Part shown: positions 25,261 through 33,896 of the stretch, one piece after another
Layout: every line of letters starts with the position of its first letter
Numbering within the stretch: position 1 is the stretch's first letter
Translations under genes and position numbers: made by a program
Source: an uncultured Desulfobacter sp.
GTDB taxonomy: Bacteria; Desulfobacterota; Desulfobacteria; Desulfobacterales; Desulfobacteraceae
Assembly (NCBI RefSeq): GCF_963666675.1
Contig: NZ_OY762929.1
Span: 2,728,001-2,792,000, forward strand
Direction of reading: 5' to 3'
Length of the DNA: 64,000 bases
Notes under the pieces: model-generated
Database searches by the model: none
What the model was told of the DNA's origin: nothing
The model's input: only the letters and a program-made list of their open reading frames with translations

Positions 25261-26940
25261 TTAAAGTCGCCCACTGCGAATAATGGCCACCAACAGCCAG
25301 ATACCAAGAACGGCTGCAGCGACAAATCCGGCAATGCCGATGACCGAGACCCCGAGGATGAGAGGTGGAATTTCTGAATTGAGAACAATGGCAGATCCTA
25401 GAATTAAAGCGGCAATAATAATGGCAAAGGAGATGCGGTTGGATGTCTGGTCCTGGGTCATCATCAGCCGTTCCAATTCCTCCAGGCGGATCGTGACTTT
25501 AAGTTTTCCCTGCTTGATCTGGGAGATGATGCTGTCCGCATCTGCAGGCAAGGTTTGAAGCAGGGAAAAGGTATCCCTGGCGATACCCAGAAACTCCCTG
25601 GAGATCCGCGGCAATGAATATTTTCGTAAAGTGGCGGACCTGATATAGGGCCGGGCATGGCCAAGCATATCAAACTGTGGATCTAATCTTCGTGCCACCC
25701 CCTCGATACTGATAAACGCCTTCATCATTAAAAACAGGTCCGGGGGAATTCTCAGTCCATGCCGGGTGCAAAGTTCAAGAAATTTATGAATCATGCGGCT
25801 GGGATTTATCTCTTCAAGTTTTCTGGACAGATAAACGGCACAAAATTGTGCAATATCCTTTTCCAGCGAGGCCATATTTACCGATAGTTCAGGTTCGGTC
25901 AGACGGCACAGCAAAAGCGCCGTATTTCGCGTATTTTTTGAGGCAAGGCCCTGGAGCAGATCAATGAAAATCTCCCGGGTGGTGGAATCCACAAATCCGG
26001 TCATGCCGAAATCAATCATGCAGATACGCTGGTCTTCCAGCACAAAGATATTTCCTGGATGGGGGTCTGCATGGAAAAATCCGAACTCAAAGACCTGGCG
26101 CATTACAAAATCGGCTCCTGTGCAGGTAATTTTTTTGCGATCAAGGCCGGCCCGGTCAATGGCCTCGACATCGTCAGCCTTAATCCCCCGGATAAATTCC
26201 ATGCACAGCACCCGTTGTGTGGAGTGGGACCAGTACACTTCCGGAATGTGGATGGCAGGCTCGTCGGTAAACTGATCGGCCATCTGTTCCATATTGGCCG
26301 CCTCCACTTTGTAATCCAACTCCTTTTCCAGGGACTGGGCAAACTCTTCAACAATATTTACAGGTCGAAATAATTCCATATCCTCCAGATTTTTTTCCAT
26401 CACCTGGGCCAGATAGTGGATGATTTCCAGATCAACCTCAATTGTCTTTCGGATACCGGGGCGCTGAACTTTCACCGCAACCTGTTCATTGGGTGCAAGT
26501 TCAGCCCGGTGGACCTGTCCGATGGATGCCGAGGCAAAAGGGATTTTTTCAAAGGAGTGAAATACGTCATCAATGGGTCTGCCGAACTCTGACAGGATGA
26601 TTTGCCCGACCTGTTCAAAGGGAAAGGACGGCACTTTGTCCTGAAGTTTGGCAAGCTCCCGGGTCAGGTCCAGGGGGATCAGGTCTGGTCGGGAGGACAA
26701 CACCTGGCCCATTTTAATGAAGGTTGGACCAAGCTCCTCCAACACCATCCTGATCCGCTGATTCCTGGATAATTTTTGATGGGGTTTTGAAAATGGAATA
26801 ATTTCCAGATAATGATTGATCTTCATGGCATCAATAATATTCTCAAATCCGTATTTGAAAATGATGCCGATGATCTGCTGGTAACGAACCAGATGCCGGT
26901 ACCGTTTTGTGATTTTAGAAACGGTCTTAAACGTGAGCAT
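25261..26940 (-). CDS. AarF/UbiB/ABC1 family atypical kinase
   Basis: The 559-residue protein carries the signature KxGQ motif (IKMGQVLSSRPDLIP), the Ala-rich loop ASIGQVHRAEL, the kinase lysine in VAVKVQRPG, the catalytic-loop equivalent ADPHPGNIF, and the metal-binding IDFGMTG. Two hydrophobic segments end the protein. UbiB-family proteins support quinone biosynthesis by extracting lipid intermediates from the membrane, and some have ATPase activity. In an organism using menaquinone the exact role is open. A phasin-like gene follows... its reading order on this strand places that gene upstream by 23 bases, so both are probably co-transcribed. Confidence 0.9.
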   Translation of the reverse strand: MLTFKTVSKITKRYRHLVRYQQIIGIIFKYGFENIIDAMKINHYLEIIPFSKPHQKLSRNQRIRMVLEELGPTFIKMGQVLSSRPDLIPLDLTRELAKLQDKVPSFPFEQVGQIILSEFGRPIDDVFHSFEKIPFASASIGQVHRAELAPNEQVAVKVQRPGIRKTIEVDLEIIHYLAQVMEKNLEDMELFRPVNIVEEFAQSLEKELDYKVEAANMEQMADQFTDEPAIHIPEVYWSHSTQRVLCMEFIRGIKADDVEAIDRAGLDRKKITCTGADFVMRQVFEFGFFHADPHPGNIFVLEDQRICMIDFGMTGFVDSTTREIFIDLLQGLASKNTRNTALLLCRLTEPELSVNMASLEKDIAQFCAVYLSRKLEEINPSRMIHKFLELCTRHGLRIPPDLFLMMKAFISIEGVARRLDPQFDMLGHARPYIRSATLRKYSLPRISREFLGIARDTFSLLQTLPADADSIISQIKQGKLKVTIRLEELERLMMTQDQTSNRISFAIIIAALILGSAIVLNSEIPPLILGVSVIGIAGFVAAAVLGIWLLVAIIRSGRL

Positions 26941-26963
26941 GGTCAGCGCAGAGAACCTGGCTC

Positions 26964-27266
26964 TCAGGCTTTCTTCTCAATTTTCTCGGTCAACTCATCA
27001 ATGCGGGCGTTAAGTGCATCAACGTCCGCACGGGTGGGCATATCCAGGCGTTTAAGCACCGCTTCAACCATCTCTTCAACTTTTTTATCAAGGCCGGATT
27101 TTGCGTCATCGTACCGTTGTTTGCACTCTTCTAAAAAATCCTTTGCCTCTTTCTGGTTCATCTCTGACTGTTCTGCAAACTCTTTGGCAAAGTTCTCAAT
27201 CTCTTTTTTGGAACGCAGGGCCATACCCACCCCGCTGAGCAGACTGTTTTTCAAAGCTTCGAGCAT
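26964..27266 (-). CDS. Phasin-like coiled-coil protein
   Basis: The ATG at 27266 follows an excellent AAGGAGGAGGAGAG and gives 100 residues; the frame extends upstream without a start signal. The N-terminal part (LKNSLLSGVGMALRSKKEIE) is an amphipathic helix. The middle has heptad-like Lys/Glu repeats and the end RADVDALNARIDELTEKIEK is a coiled coil with the PTRADVDAL phrase found in poly(hydroxyalkanoate)-granule-associated proteins of the PhaF/PhaI type. No PHA synthase is in view, so granule binding is not proven. It probably shares a transcript with the AarF-type gene directly downstream. Confidence 0.75.
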   Translation of the reverse strand: MLEALKNSLLSGVGMALRSKKEIENFAKEFAEQSEMNQKEAKDFLEECKQRYDDAKSGLDKKVEEMVEAVLKRLDMPTRADVDALNARIDELTEKIEKKA

Positions 27267-27316
27267 GTTCTCTCCTCCTCCTTTTTGGGGTTTGATTATA
27301 GTGTCGGCCATTGTTT

Positions 27317-27375
27317 GTAGGGGCAATCCCCCTGTGGTTGCCCCCGTTAGGGCAGGCACAGGGGCCGGCCCCTAC
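27317..27375. repeat. GTAGGGGC-type palindromic intergenic repeat, copy 1
   Basis: GTAGGGGC at the left end pairs with GCCCCTAC at the right. Inside are CCCCCTGTGGTTGCCC and GGGCAGGCACAGGGG, which pair again. A second copy lies near 35.7 kb. Elements with this GGGGCAACCCCCTGTGG look are common, non-coding and dispersed in several bacterial phyla. Confidence 0.8.
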
Positions 27376-27417
27376 ATCGGCCACCGTGAGATCAATCCCC
27401 TTTGTTTAAATAAACAC

Positions 27418-27450
27418 AAAAGTCCAGAAAAAAAGTTCCGGGACTTTTTA
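27418..27450 (-). terminator. Terminator after acyl-CoA dehydrogenase gene
   Basis: AAAAGTCC and GGACTTTT form an 8-bp stem about 8 bases past the acyl-CoA dehydrogenase stop. Read on the minus strand it ends in TTTTGTGTTT. Confidence 0.6.
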
Positions 27451-27457
27451 TACAATA

Positions 27458-29305
27458 CTATTTTGAGCCAAAGGATACGTCTTGTATATCTTCCACACAA
27501 GTATCCCCTTCAAGGATGGCGTCCATTTTACCATAACATCCGGGTAAAAGTGTATTAATAAAAAATCTGGCCGATGCCATCTGTCCGGCATAAAAAGCGG
27601 CATCCTTATTTTTGGCGGCCTTGGCAGCCACGGCTTCGGGATCAAGGGAGCCCACTTTTTTGGCAAGTTTAGGCGCGGCAACGCAGGCACGCCACAGATG
27701 CATCCAGGCAAAGGCAATATCCCCTGTGATATCCAGAAAAGGATGGGCAAACGCATAGGCATTGAGCGCCTTTTCAGACCTTGCCCTTGCGCCGATCTCA
27801 TAGGCAACGGTGTCATAACGGTCCAGGGCAATTTCCACCTTTTCAGCCAGAACGGAAAGGCCGTCAATCATCTGGGCCTCGAGTATGGTTTTTCTGATCT
27901 GATCCAGAAAATATCTAAAACTTCTCCCCTCGTTCATGGCCAGTTTTCGACCAAGCAGATCCATGGCCTGGATACCGTTGGTACCTTCATAGATCATAAA
28001 AATCCTGGAATCGCGCATGAGCTGCTCTGCCGGATATTCCCGGCAATATCCGTAACCGCCGTAGACCTGAACCCCGTGGGAGCAGACCTCAAGGGCCTTG
28101 TCCGTGATATACCCTTTGACAATGGGGGTGAGCACCTCAATTAAGGCTGCCGTATCGGCCTTTAATTTTTCGTCATCCGTGGTGTGAACGATGTCCTCGC
28201 ACTTGGCATAGTAATAGTGCAAAGAGCGCATGCCTTCGGTGTACACCTTCATATTCAGCAACTGGCGTTTGACATCCGGATGATTGATGATGGTTACGTT
28301 TTTGGCTGTGGCATCCTTGCCCGCTGTCAGATGGCGGCCCTGAACACGGGTTCTGGCATAATCAAGGGCGTTCATATAGGAAGCGGATGCCACGGCAAAG
28401 CCCTGGAGCCCCACAAAGGCCCTGGATTCGTTCATCATTTGAAACATTTCAGGCATGCCCTTGTTCTCTTTGCCGAGCAAGGTGCCGATGCAGGGTCCTT
28501 TATCTCCCAAGGCCAGGGTGCAGGTGGCATTACCGTGAATGCCCATTTTTTCTTCAAGGCCCGTGCACACCACATTGTTAAATTCACCCAGAGATCCATC
28601 TTCATTGACCAGGTATTTGGGCACTAAAAACAATGAAATGCCGCGTGTACCGGCGGGTGCCCCCTCAATACGGGCAAGAACCGGATGGATGATATTGTCG
28701 CAAAGATCGTGTTCGCCGGCGGAGATAAAAATTTTGGTGCCCTGGATGGTGTAGGTGCCGTCGTCGTTCAAGGTGGCTGTGGTGGTCAAGGCGCCAACAT
28801 CGGACCCGGCCTCGGGTTCGGTCAGCAGCATGGTACCGCCCCACTGGCCTGCAAACATTTTTTTCATGTACAGTTTTTTCTGGGTCTCGTCACCAAAGGC
28901 TTCCACCAGTTTGGCGGCGCCGTGGGTCATGCCGTGATAGAGCATAAAGGCGGAATTGGCACCCACCATATATTCCAAAGCCGCACACCCCACAGTTTTG
29001 GGCATGCCCTGGCCGCCCACCTCGGGATCATCACACATGGCCAGCCATTCTCCTTCGCAGAACAGCTTCCAGGCACGCTTAAATGAGTCGGGCGTGGTGA
29101 CTTTCCCGTTCTCAAGGGTGCAGCCGATCTCATCCCCATCCTTGAATGTGGGCAGAATCTCTTTTATGGCAAGGGTCCTTGCCTCGGAGACAATCAGGTC
29201 AATGGTTTTTTTATTGAATTCCTCAAATAACTCATGCTCAACCGTTCCGATTTGTTCATGCAATACAAAGTCAACATCGCGTCTGTCCGCTATTGGCTGT
29301 GCCAT
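27458..29305 (-). CDS. Acyl-CoA dehydrogenase, long DmdC/FadE type
   Basis: At 615 residues this is longer than classical acyl-CoA dehydrogenases (about 380). It fits the DmdC-like group (3-methylmercaptopropionyl-CoA dehydrogenase and relatives) with an extra C-terminal domain. FAD-binding and substrate motifs include LLTEPEAGSDVGAL near residue 155 and YTIQGTKIFISAGEHD. The catalytic glutamate is likely in MIYEGTNGIQAMDLLGRK. The C-terminal 130 residues are the additional helical domain. The flavoenzyme oxidises an acyl-CoA and passes electrons to ETF. The substrate cannot be told from sequence. AAGAAGGGAAT provides the ribosome-binding site. It is monocistronic. Confidence 0.92.
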   Translation of the reverse strand: MAQPIADRRDVDFVLHEQIGTVEHELFEEFNKKTIDLIVSEARTLAIKEILPTFKDGDEIGCTLENGKVTTPDSFKRAWKLFCEGEWLAMCDDPEVGGQGMPKTVGCAALEYMVGANSAFMLYHGMTHGAAKLVEAFGDETQKKLYMKKMFAGQWGGTMLLTEPEAGSDVGALTTTATLNDDGTYTIQGTKIFISAGEHDLCDNIIHPVLARIEGAPAGTRGISLFLVPKYLVNEDGSLGEFNNVVCTGLEEKMGIHGNATCTLALGDKGPCIGTLLGKENKGMPEMFQMMNESRAFVGLQGFAVASASYMNALDYARTRVQGRHLTAGKDATAKNVTIINHPDVKRQLLNMKVYTEGMRSLHYYYAKCEDIVHTTDDEKLKADTAALIEVLTPIVKGYITDKALEVCSHGVQVYGGYGYCREYPAEQLMRDSRIFMIYEGTNGIQAMDLLGRKLAMNEGRSFRYFLDQIRKTILEAQMIDGLSVLAEKVEIALDRYDTVAYEIGARARSEKALNAYAFAHPFLDITGDIAFAWMHLWRACVAAPKLAKKVGSLDPEAVAAKAAKNKDAAFYAGQMASARFFINTLLPGCYGKMDAILEGDTCVEDIQDVSFGSK

Positions 29306-29661
29306 ATTATGATTCCCTTCTTAAAACAGTTCATAAATTAATTTAGGTATGCGTTGTATACTTCCCTATATACCTAACTGACAAAAAACATGGTGCCCCC
29401 ATACTGCATATTTTATTTTCCGGCGCCTCAACCCCGAAAGCCTTGGCCATGCGATCACAAGCACGCTTGCAGCATTTCGGAGGTATATGTAGTATAAAAA
29501 TTTTGATATTTCCAAATCTTTTTAAAAATAGTTCACCAAATAAGAGGCAATAAAGAAATTGTAATGTTATTTTCTTCTCCTATGAATTATTGATACAACA
29601 AGGTTTTAATATGGTTATTTTTTTGCTAAAAATATTATTAATGACGAGTTCGGTTTCATAT

Positions 29662-29759
29662 AAACGGCCATGGGCCGAGCCAGACATATCATCTGCCAGG
29701 CTTCGGCCCACAACGAAAATTGAAAGAACGCAATAGCTTATTGAACTCTTTCATATAAA
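29662..29759 (+). repeat. Two-hairpin dispersed repeat, copy C
   Basis: Begins AAACGGCCATGGGCCGAGCC. The first hairpin is closed by GGGCCGA...TCGGCCC. After ACAACGAAAAT comes the second hairpin, GAAAGAACGCAATAGCTTATTGAACTCTTTC (residual pairing of GAAAGA with TCTTTC, key ends only). It ends in TTTCATATAAAT. A separate TTTCATATAAA just upstream suggests a remnant of another copy. Confidence 0.85.
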
Positions 29760-29866
29760 TGTCTAACGCATTACTTTTATAAAAAATCGTTCAATTAGGT
29801 ATGGATTTAGCCTAAACGTCAATAGAACAGGCTGGCCTTATGACTGTTCTATAAACAATGTCTAAC

Positions 29867-29963
29867 TAACGGCCATGGGCCGACCTGACATATCATCTGT
29901 CAGGCTTAGCCCACAACGAAGAATGAAAGAACTCAGTAACTTACTGAGCTCTTTCATATAAAA
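29867..29963 (+). repeat. Two-hairpin dispersed repeat, copy D
   Basis: The cleanest copy. CCTGACA pairs with TGTCAGG inside GGGC/GCCC. The second hairpin pairs CTCAGTAA with TTACTGAG, flanked by GAAAGA/TCTTTC, and ends TTTCATATAAAA. It finishes 17 bases before the MBL-hydrolase start codon, so its hairpins would sit in the leader of any transcript entering from upstream. Confidence 0.85.
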
Positions 29964-29980
29964 ATGGATACAAAAGACGC

Positions 29981-30820
29981 ATGCGAATAAAATGTTGGGG
30001 CTCCAGGGGGTCAGTCTGTGTGTCAGGTCAGCAATATATCAGATACGGCGGTGATACCACCTGTTTCGAAATCCAGGCGGAATCCGGGGAAACGGTTATC
30101 ATTGACGCGGGTACTGGTATACGCAGACTTGGTAAGCATTTGATTCAAAAAAAAGTAAAGACTTGCTACCTGCTGTTAACCCATACCCATTGGGACCACA
30201 TCATTGGCCTGCCCTTTTTTCATCCGCTGCTGTATGCAGACAAAACAATCCATATCCAGGACCGAACCTTTGCCGGCCTGAGCACAAAAAAAGTGATTGA
30301 ACAGGTGATGCGCATGCCTTTTTTCCCCGTCGGCTTAACTGCTTATAACGCCGACATCCGGTTTGACCCATCCTTGATTGACCGTTTTTCCATCGGCAGC
30401 CTGGACATTAAGACCATTCCCACCTCCCATTCCCAGAACAGCCTGGGATATAAGTTCACGGAAAACGGGAAAACCTTTGTATTTCTTACGGACAATGAAC
30501 TGGGAGATACCATTTCCCAGGGCAATACGATTAAAACCTACATAGACTTTTCAAAGGATGCGGATGTACTGTTCCATGATACCGAGTACACAGACGATGA
30601 ATATCTGAATAGAGCCGGTTGGGGGCACTCCCGTCTGTCTGATGTTCTGGCGTTAAGCCAAAAAGCGTCAGTAGGCCAGCTCGGCCTGATCCATATCAAC
30701 CAGGACCGAACCGATGACCAGGTTGATGCCATGGTTGACCAGGGCCGCAGATTTTTCAAGGATAATCACCTTTCCACCTCCTGCTATGCCGTTTCGGCAG
30801 ATTTTGAACTCTTTTTATAG
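29981..30820 (+). CDS. MBL-fold metallo-hydrolase
   Basis: This 279-residue metallo-beta-lactamase-fold protein starts with MRIKCWGSRGSVCVSG, the usual opening of a phosphodiesterase-like MBL group. Metal ligands H68, H70, D72 and H73 are seen in THTHWDH. Further ligands are likely the His in TSHSQNSLGY, the Asp in FHDTEYTDDEY, and the His in LIHINQDRTD near the end. Related proteins include cyclic-nucleotide or phosphorylcholine-type esterases; the substrate is unknown. The start lacks a clear Shine-Dalgarno sequence and follows a repeat element closely. The AmpG-like gene begins 39 bases downstream. Confidence 0.85.
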   Translation: MRIKCWGSRGSVCVSGQQYIRYGGDTTCFEIQAESGETVIIDAGTGIRRLGKHLIQKKVKTCYLLLTHTHWDHIIGLPFFHPLLYADKTIHIQDRTFAGLSTKKVIEQVMRMPFFPVGLTAYNADIRFDPSLIDRFSIGSLDIKTIPTSHSQNSLGYKFTENGKTFVFLTDNELGDTISQGNTIKTYIDFSKDADVLFHDTEYTDDEYLNRAGWGHSRLSDVLALSQKASVGQLGLIHINQDRTDDQVDAMVDQGRRFFKDNHLSTSCYAVSADFELFL

Positions 30821-30859
30821 TCCCCATGCAAAACCGGGCGACACCGTTGGTGATTCATT

Positions 30860-32440
30860 ATGTTAGATTTTTTGCGTTCAGGCCTGCAGCGTTTCTTGCC
30901 CAAAAACTGGGAAGCGATTAAAAATTTTACCCACCCCCGGGTGGTTACCATGCTCTTTTTGGGATTCAGTGCAGGGCTTCCCATTCTGCTGATTTTTTCA
31001 TCCCTCTCCCTTTGGCTTCGGGAGGCAGGGATCGAGCGTTCGGCTGTTACCTTTTTTTCCTGGGCCGCTTTGGGGTACTCCTTTAAATTCATCTGGGCAC
31101 CGCTGGTGGATCAGATGCCCATTCCCATGATGAGCCGGCGGCTTGGCCGCCGCAGGGCCTGGATACTACTGGCCCAGATCTGCATTGCCGGATCTATTTT
31201 TGCCATGTCCATGATTGATCCGGCAAGGGCAGGCAATTATCTATATTTGATGGCCCTGGCTGCCGTGGCATTGGGGTTTTCTTCGGCCACCCAGGATATT
31301 GCCGTTGATGCCTACCGTATTGAATCCGCCGGTGAAGAACTCCAGGCATTGATGGCGTCTGTGTATATCGCCGGATACCGGATCGGGATGCTGGCGGCAG
31401 GGGCCGGGGCCTTGTTTCTGGCCCAGATCCTGGGCTCATCGCCCGGCAGTTATGATTATGCAGCATGGCGTACAGCCTACCAGATTATGGCCGGACTGAT
31501 GGCCATTGGCATGATCACGGTGTTTATCGTCAAAGAGCCTGAGATATCTGCCAAGGCAACAAAATCTACCCAGACCACGGACCATGCCCGTTTTTTTATT
31601 CTCTTTTTAGTCTCTGCCGCAGCGTTTGTGTGCTGGTTTTATGTCTCATCCGATATCGCATCCACATTCAAAGAACAGCTGGAAGTTTTTCTAAAAAACG
31701 CCGCAGCAGCCGGATTTTTAATTGAAACGGCCAGACTTGCCGCAGGTGTCGGTACGGCGCTGCTCGCCGCAAGGGTGCTGGTCGCCTTGAAGGTGGCAAA
31801 TATGGAGATGATCCGATCCGCCTATGTTGAACCTGTATCGGATTTTTTCGCCCGCTACGGTGCGGGCTTGGCCTGGCTGCTGTTAGCACTCATCGGGCTG
31901 TACCGGATTTCAGATATTGTTCTGGGCGTGATTTCCAATGTTTTTTATCAGGATATGGGATTTTCAAAAATTCACATCGCAAGTATCGTAAAGACATTTG
32001 GTCTGTTCATGACCATTGCCGGCGGTTTTTTAGGGGGGACACTGTCTCTGCAGTATGGCGTCATGCGCATTTTGTTCGCCGGGGCTTTTTTGTCTGCCAT
32101 TACAAACCTGTTGTTTGTGCTCATGGCCTGGACTGGTCCGGCCCTGCCCATGCTCTACCTTGTCATTTCTGCGGACAATCTGGCAGGGGGCCTTGCGGGG
32201 GCGGCATTTGTGGCCTTTTTATCCAGTCTGACCAATGTGCGGTTCACCGCCATTCAGTATGCCGTATTTTCGTCTTTAATGACCCTTGTGCCCAAGGTAT
32301 TTTCAGGATATTCCGGGACGATGGTGGACCAACTGGGATACGCCGTATTTTTCACCGTAACGGCTGTAATGGGTATCCCAGTGTTGATCTTGATTGTGAT
32401 CTGCGGAGCTCGATTGCAGATCAAGAAAAACAAAAATTAA
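30860..32440 (+). CDS. AmpG-type MFS permease
   Basis: A 526-residue integral membrane protein with about 12-14 hydrophobic segments. The start of TM1, LFLGFSAGLPILLIFSSLSLW (given as residues about 33-53), the following WLREAGI and the YSFKFIWAPLVDQM segment are hallmarks of the AmpG/SLC33 branch of the major facilitator family. The loop RRLGRRRAWI after TM2-3 is equally typical. AmpG imports muropeptides for cell-wall recycling. The insertion around residues 270-315, with an Ala-rich stretch, is longer than in E. coli. The substrate is inferred. The gene ends one base before the convergent gcvPB stop. Confidence 0.85.
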   Translation: MLDFLRSGLQRFLPKNWEAIKNFTHPRVVTMLFLGFSAGLPILLIFSSLSLWLREAGIERSAVTFFSWAALGYSFKFIWAPLVDQMPIPMMSRRLGRRRAWILLAQICIAGSIFAMSMIDPARAGNYLYLMALAAVALGFSSATQDIAVDAYRIESAGEELQALMASVYIAGYRIGMLAAGAGALFLAQILGSSPGSYDYAAWRTAYQIMAGLMAIGMITVFIVKEPEISAKATKSTQTTDHARFFILFLVSAAAFVCWFYVSSDIASTFKEQLEVFLKNAAAAGFLIETARLAAGVGTALLAARVLVALKVANMEMIRSAYVEPVSDFFARYGAGLAWLLLALIGLYRISDIVLGVISNVFYQDMGFSKIHIASIVKTFGLFMTIAGGFLGGTLSLQYGVMRILFAGAFLSAITNLLFVLMAWTGPALPMLYLVISADNLAGGLAGAAFVAFLSSLTNVRFTAIQYAVFSSLMTLVPKVFSGYSGTMVDQLGYAVFFTVTAVMGIPVLILIVICGARLQIKKNKN

Positions 32441-32441
32441 A

Positions 32442-33896
32442 TTAACCTTTAAGACAGGGCTTGCGAGCCGCCCCAACCTCGTCTAATCGTGTCACCTTGG
32501 CAAGATGGGGCGCCGCATGCAATTCATCCGGATTGGATGAGGCCTCTTTAACAATGGCTTTTACGGCGTCTATGAACTGATCAATGTCATCTTTGGACTC
32601 GGTTTCCGTGGGCTCAACCATAAAGGCTGCATCCACCACCAGTGGGAAATATACCGTGGGGGGATGAAATCCGTAATCCAGCAGACGCTTGGCCATATCC
32701 ATGGTGTTGATATGGTGTTCTTGAACCGTTTTGTCGGTAAATACGCATTCGTGCATGCAGGGCCGGTCATAGGGCAGCTCAAGGGTGCCTTTAAGACTTT
32801 CCTTGATGTAATTGGCATTGAGTACTGCCAGCTGAGACGCACGTTTCAGCCCGTCTGCACCCATGGACAGAATATAGGCAAATGCCCTGACCATCACCCC
32901 GAAATGACCATAAAAGGTGTGCATGCGACCAATGGTGTCCGGGCAATCGGTAACAAACGTATAGACCCCGTTCTCCTTTTGAACCTTGGGCACCGGAAGA
33001 AACGGAATCAATTTTTCAACCACGGCAACAGGGCCGGAACCGGGGCCGCCTCCGCCATGGGGGGTTGAAAAGGTTTTGTGCAGGTTTAAATGAAGCACAT
33101 CAATGCCAAGTTCCCCGGGCTTGATGATACCCATCACCGCATTCATATTGGCACCGTCACCGTAGACCAGGCCGCCCTTGGCATGGACAATGTCACAAAC
33201 TTCCTGGATATTTTCCTCAAACAGGCCGAGGGTATTGGGGTTGGTGATCATGATGCCGGCGGTATCTTCGTCCATGGCCTCGGCCACTGTCTGGGGATCA
33301 AGAATGCCTTTGGGTCCGGATTTGATATTGACCGATTTATATCCGCAAAGGGTTGCCGACGCGGGGTTGGTGCCATGGGCTGTGTCCGGGATCAGGATTT
33401 TTGAACGCTGTTTGCCCTGTTTGGCATGCCAGGCATGGATCATGAGCATACCGGTGAGCTCCCCATGGGCCCCGGCAGCCGGTTGCAAAGTAACAGCAGG
33501 AAATCCAGTGATCTCACCGAGCAGTTGTTCCAGCTCGTACATCAATTTTAAGGCCCCTTGGGAAAATTCAGCGCCGGCCAGGGGATGGGCAACCACAAAG
33601 CCTTTACGGGATGCCTGGACCTCGTTGGTTTTGGGATTGTATTTCATGGTACAAGAACCCAAAGGATACATGCCCGAATCAATACAAAAATTCCATTGGG
33701 ACAGACGGGTAAAATGACGAACGACATCCAGTTCGGAAAGCTGCGGAAGTTCTGGAGCGTCATCGGTGAGTGCCGGGTCAAGAGCAGCTCTCGGCACATC
33801 ACTTCTGGGCATGGAGATGCCGCACCTGCCGTCCCGGCTTTTTTCCCACAGTTCAGGTTCGTTAAATATAAGACCGGTTGTGCCTGGCGTTGTCAT
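32442..33896 (-). CDS. gcvPB: Glycine dehydrogenase (decarboxylating) subunit 2
   Basis: This is the PLP-carrying C-terminal half of split P-protein (484 residues). It decarboxylates glycine and transfers aminomethyl to the lipoyl arm of GcvH. NLHKTFSTPHGGGGPGSGP contains the PLP lysine. Other P-protein motifs are SCTMKYNPK, LQPAAGAHGE and TNPNTLGLFE. Its start overlaps the gcvPA stop by one base, so the two subunits are translationally coupled. It is the last gene of the gcv operon. Confidence 0.96.
   Translation of the reverse strand: MTTPGTTGLIFNEPELWEKSRDGRCGISMPRSDVPRAALDPALTDDAPELPQLSELDVVRHFTRLSQWNFCIDSGMYPLGSCTMKYNPKTNEVQASRKGFVVAHPLAGAEFSQGALKLMYELEQLLGEITGFPAVTLQPAAGAHGELTGMLMIHAWHAKQGKQRSKILIPDTAHGTNPASATLCGYKSVNIKSGPKGILDPQTVAEAMDEDTAGIMITNPNTLGLFEENIQEVCDIVHAKGGLVYGDGANMNAVMGIIKPGELGIDVLHLNLHKTFSTPHGGGGPGSGPVAVVEKLIPFLPVPKVQKENGVYTFVTDCPDTIGRMHTFYGHFGVMVRAFAYILSMGADGLKRASQLAVLNANYIKESLKGTLELPYDRPCMHECVFTDKTVQEHHINTMDMAKRLLDYGFHPPTVYFPLVVDAAFMVEPTETESKDDIDQFIDAVKAIVKEASSNPDELHAAPHLAKVTRLDEVGAARKPCLKG

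Larger units (their letters stand above)
29306..29980. other. Long divergent intergenic region with two repeat copies
   Basis: These 675 bases separate the divergent acyl-CoA dehydrogenase and MBL-hydrolase genes. No coding frame stands out. They contain two full copies of the dispersed two-hairpin repeat in the same orientation. Between them is a roughly 90-base spacer bounded by the direct repeat AATGTCTAAC (29758-29767 and 29857-29866), with an 8-bp hairpin TAGAACAG/CTGTTCTA. The left 340 bases are AT-rich and featureless to my eye. Confidence 0.6.

Noticed and set aside
27267..27359. Extension of the phasin-like protein
   Set aside because: It would translate part of a palindromic repeat. 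A very strong AAGGAGGAGGAG precedes the internal ATG.
9023..29963. CRISPR array from repeated palindromes
   Set aside because: Copies are far apart, in both orientations and longer than CRISPR repeats, with no regular spacers or cas genes.
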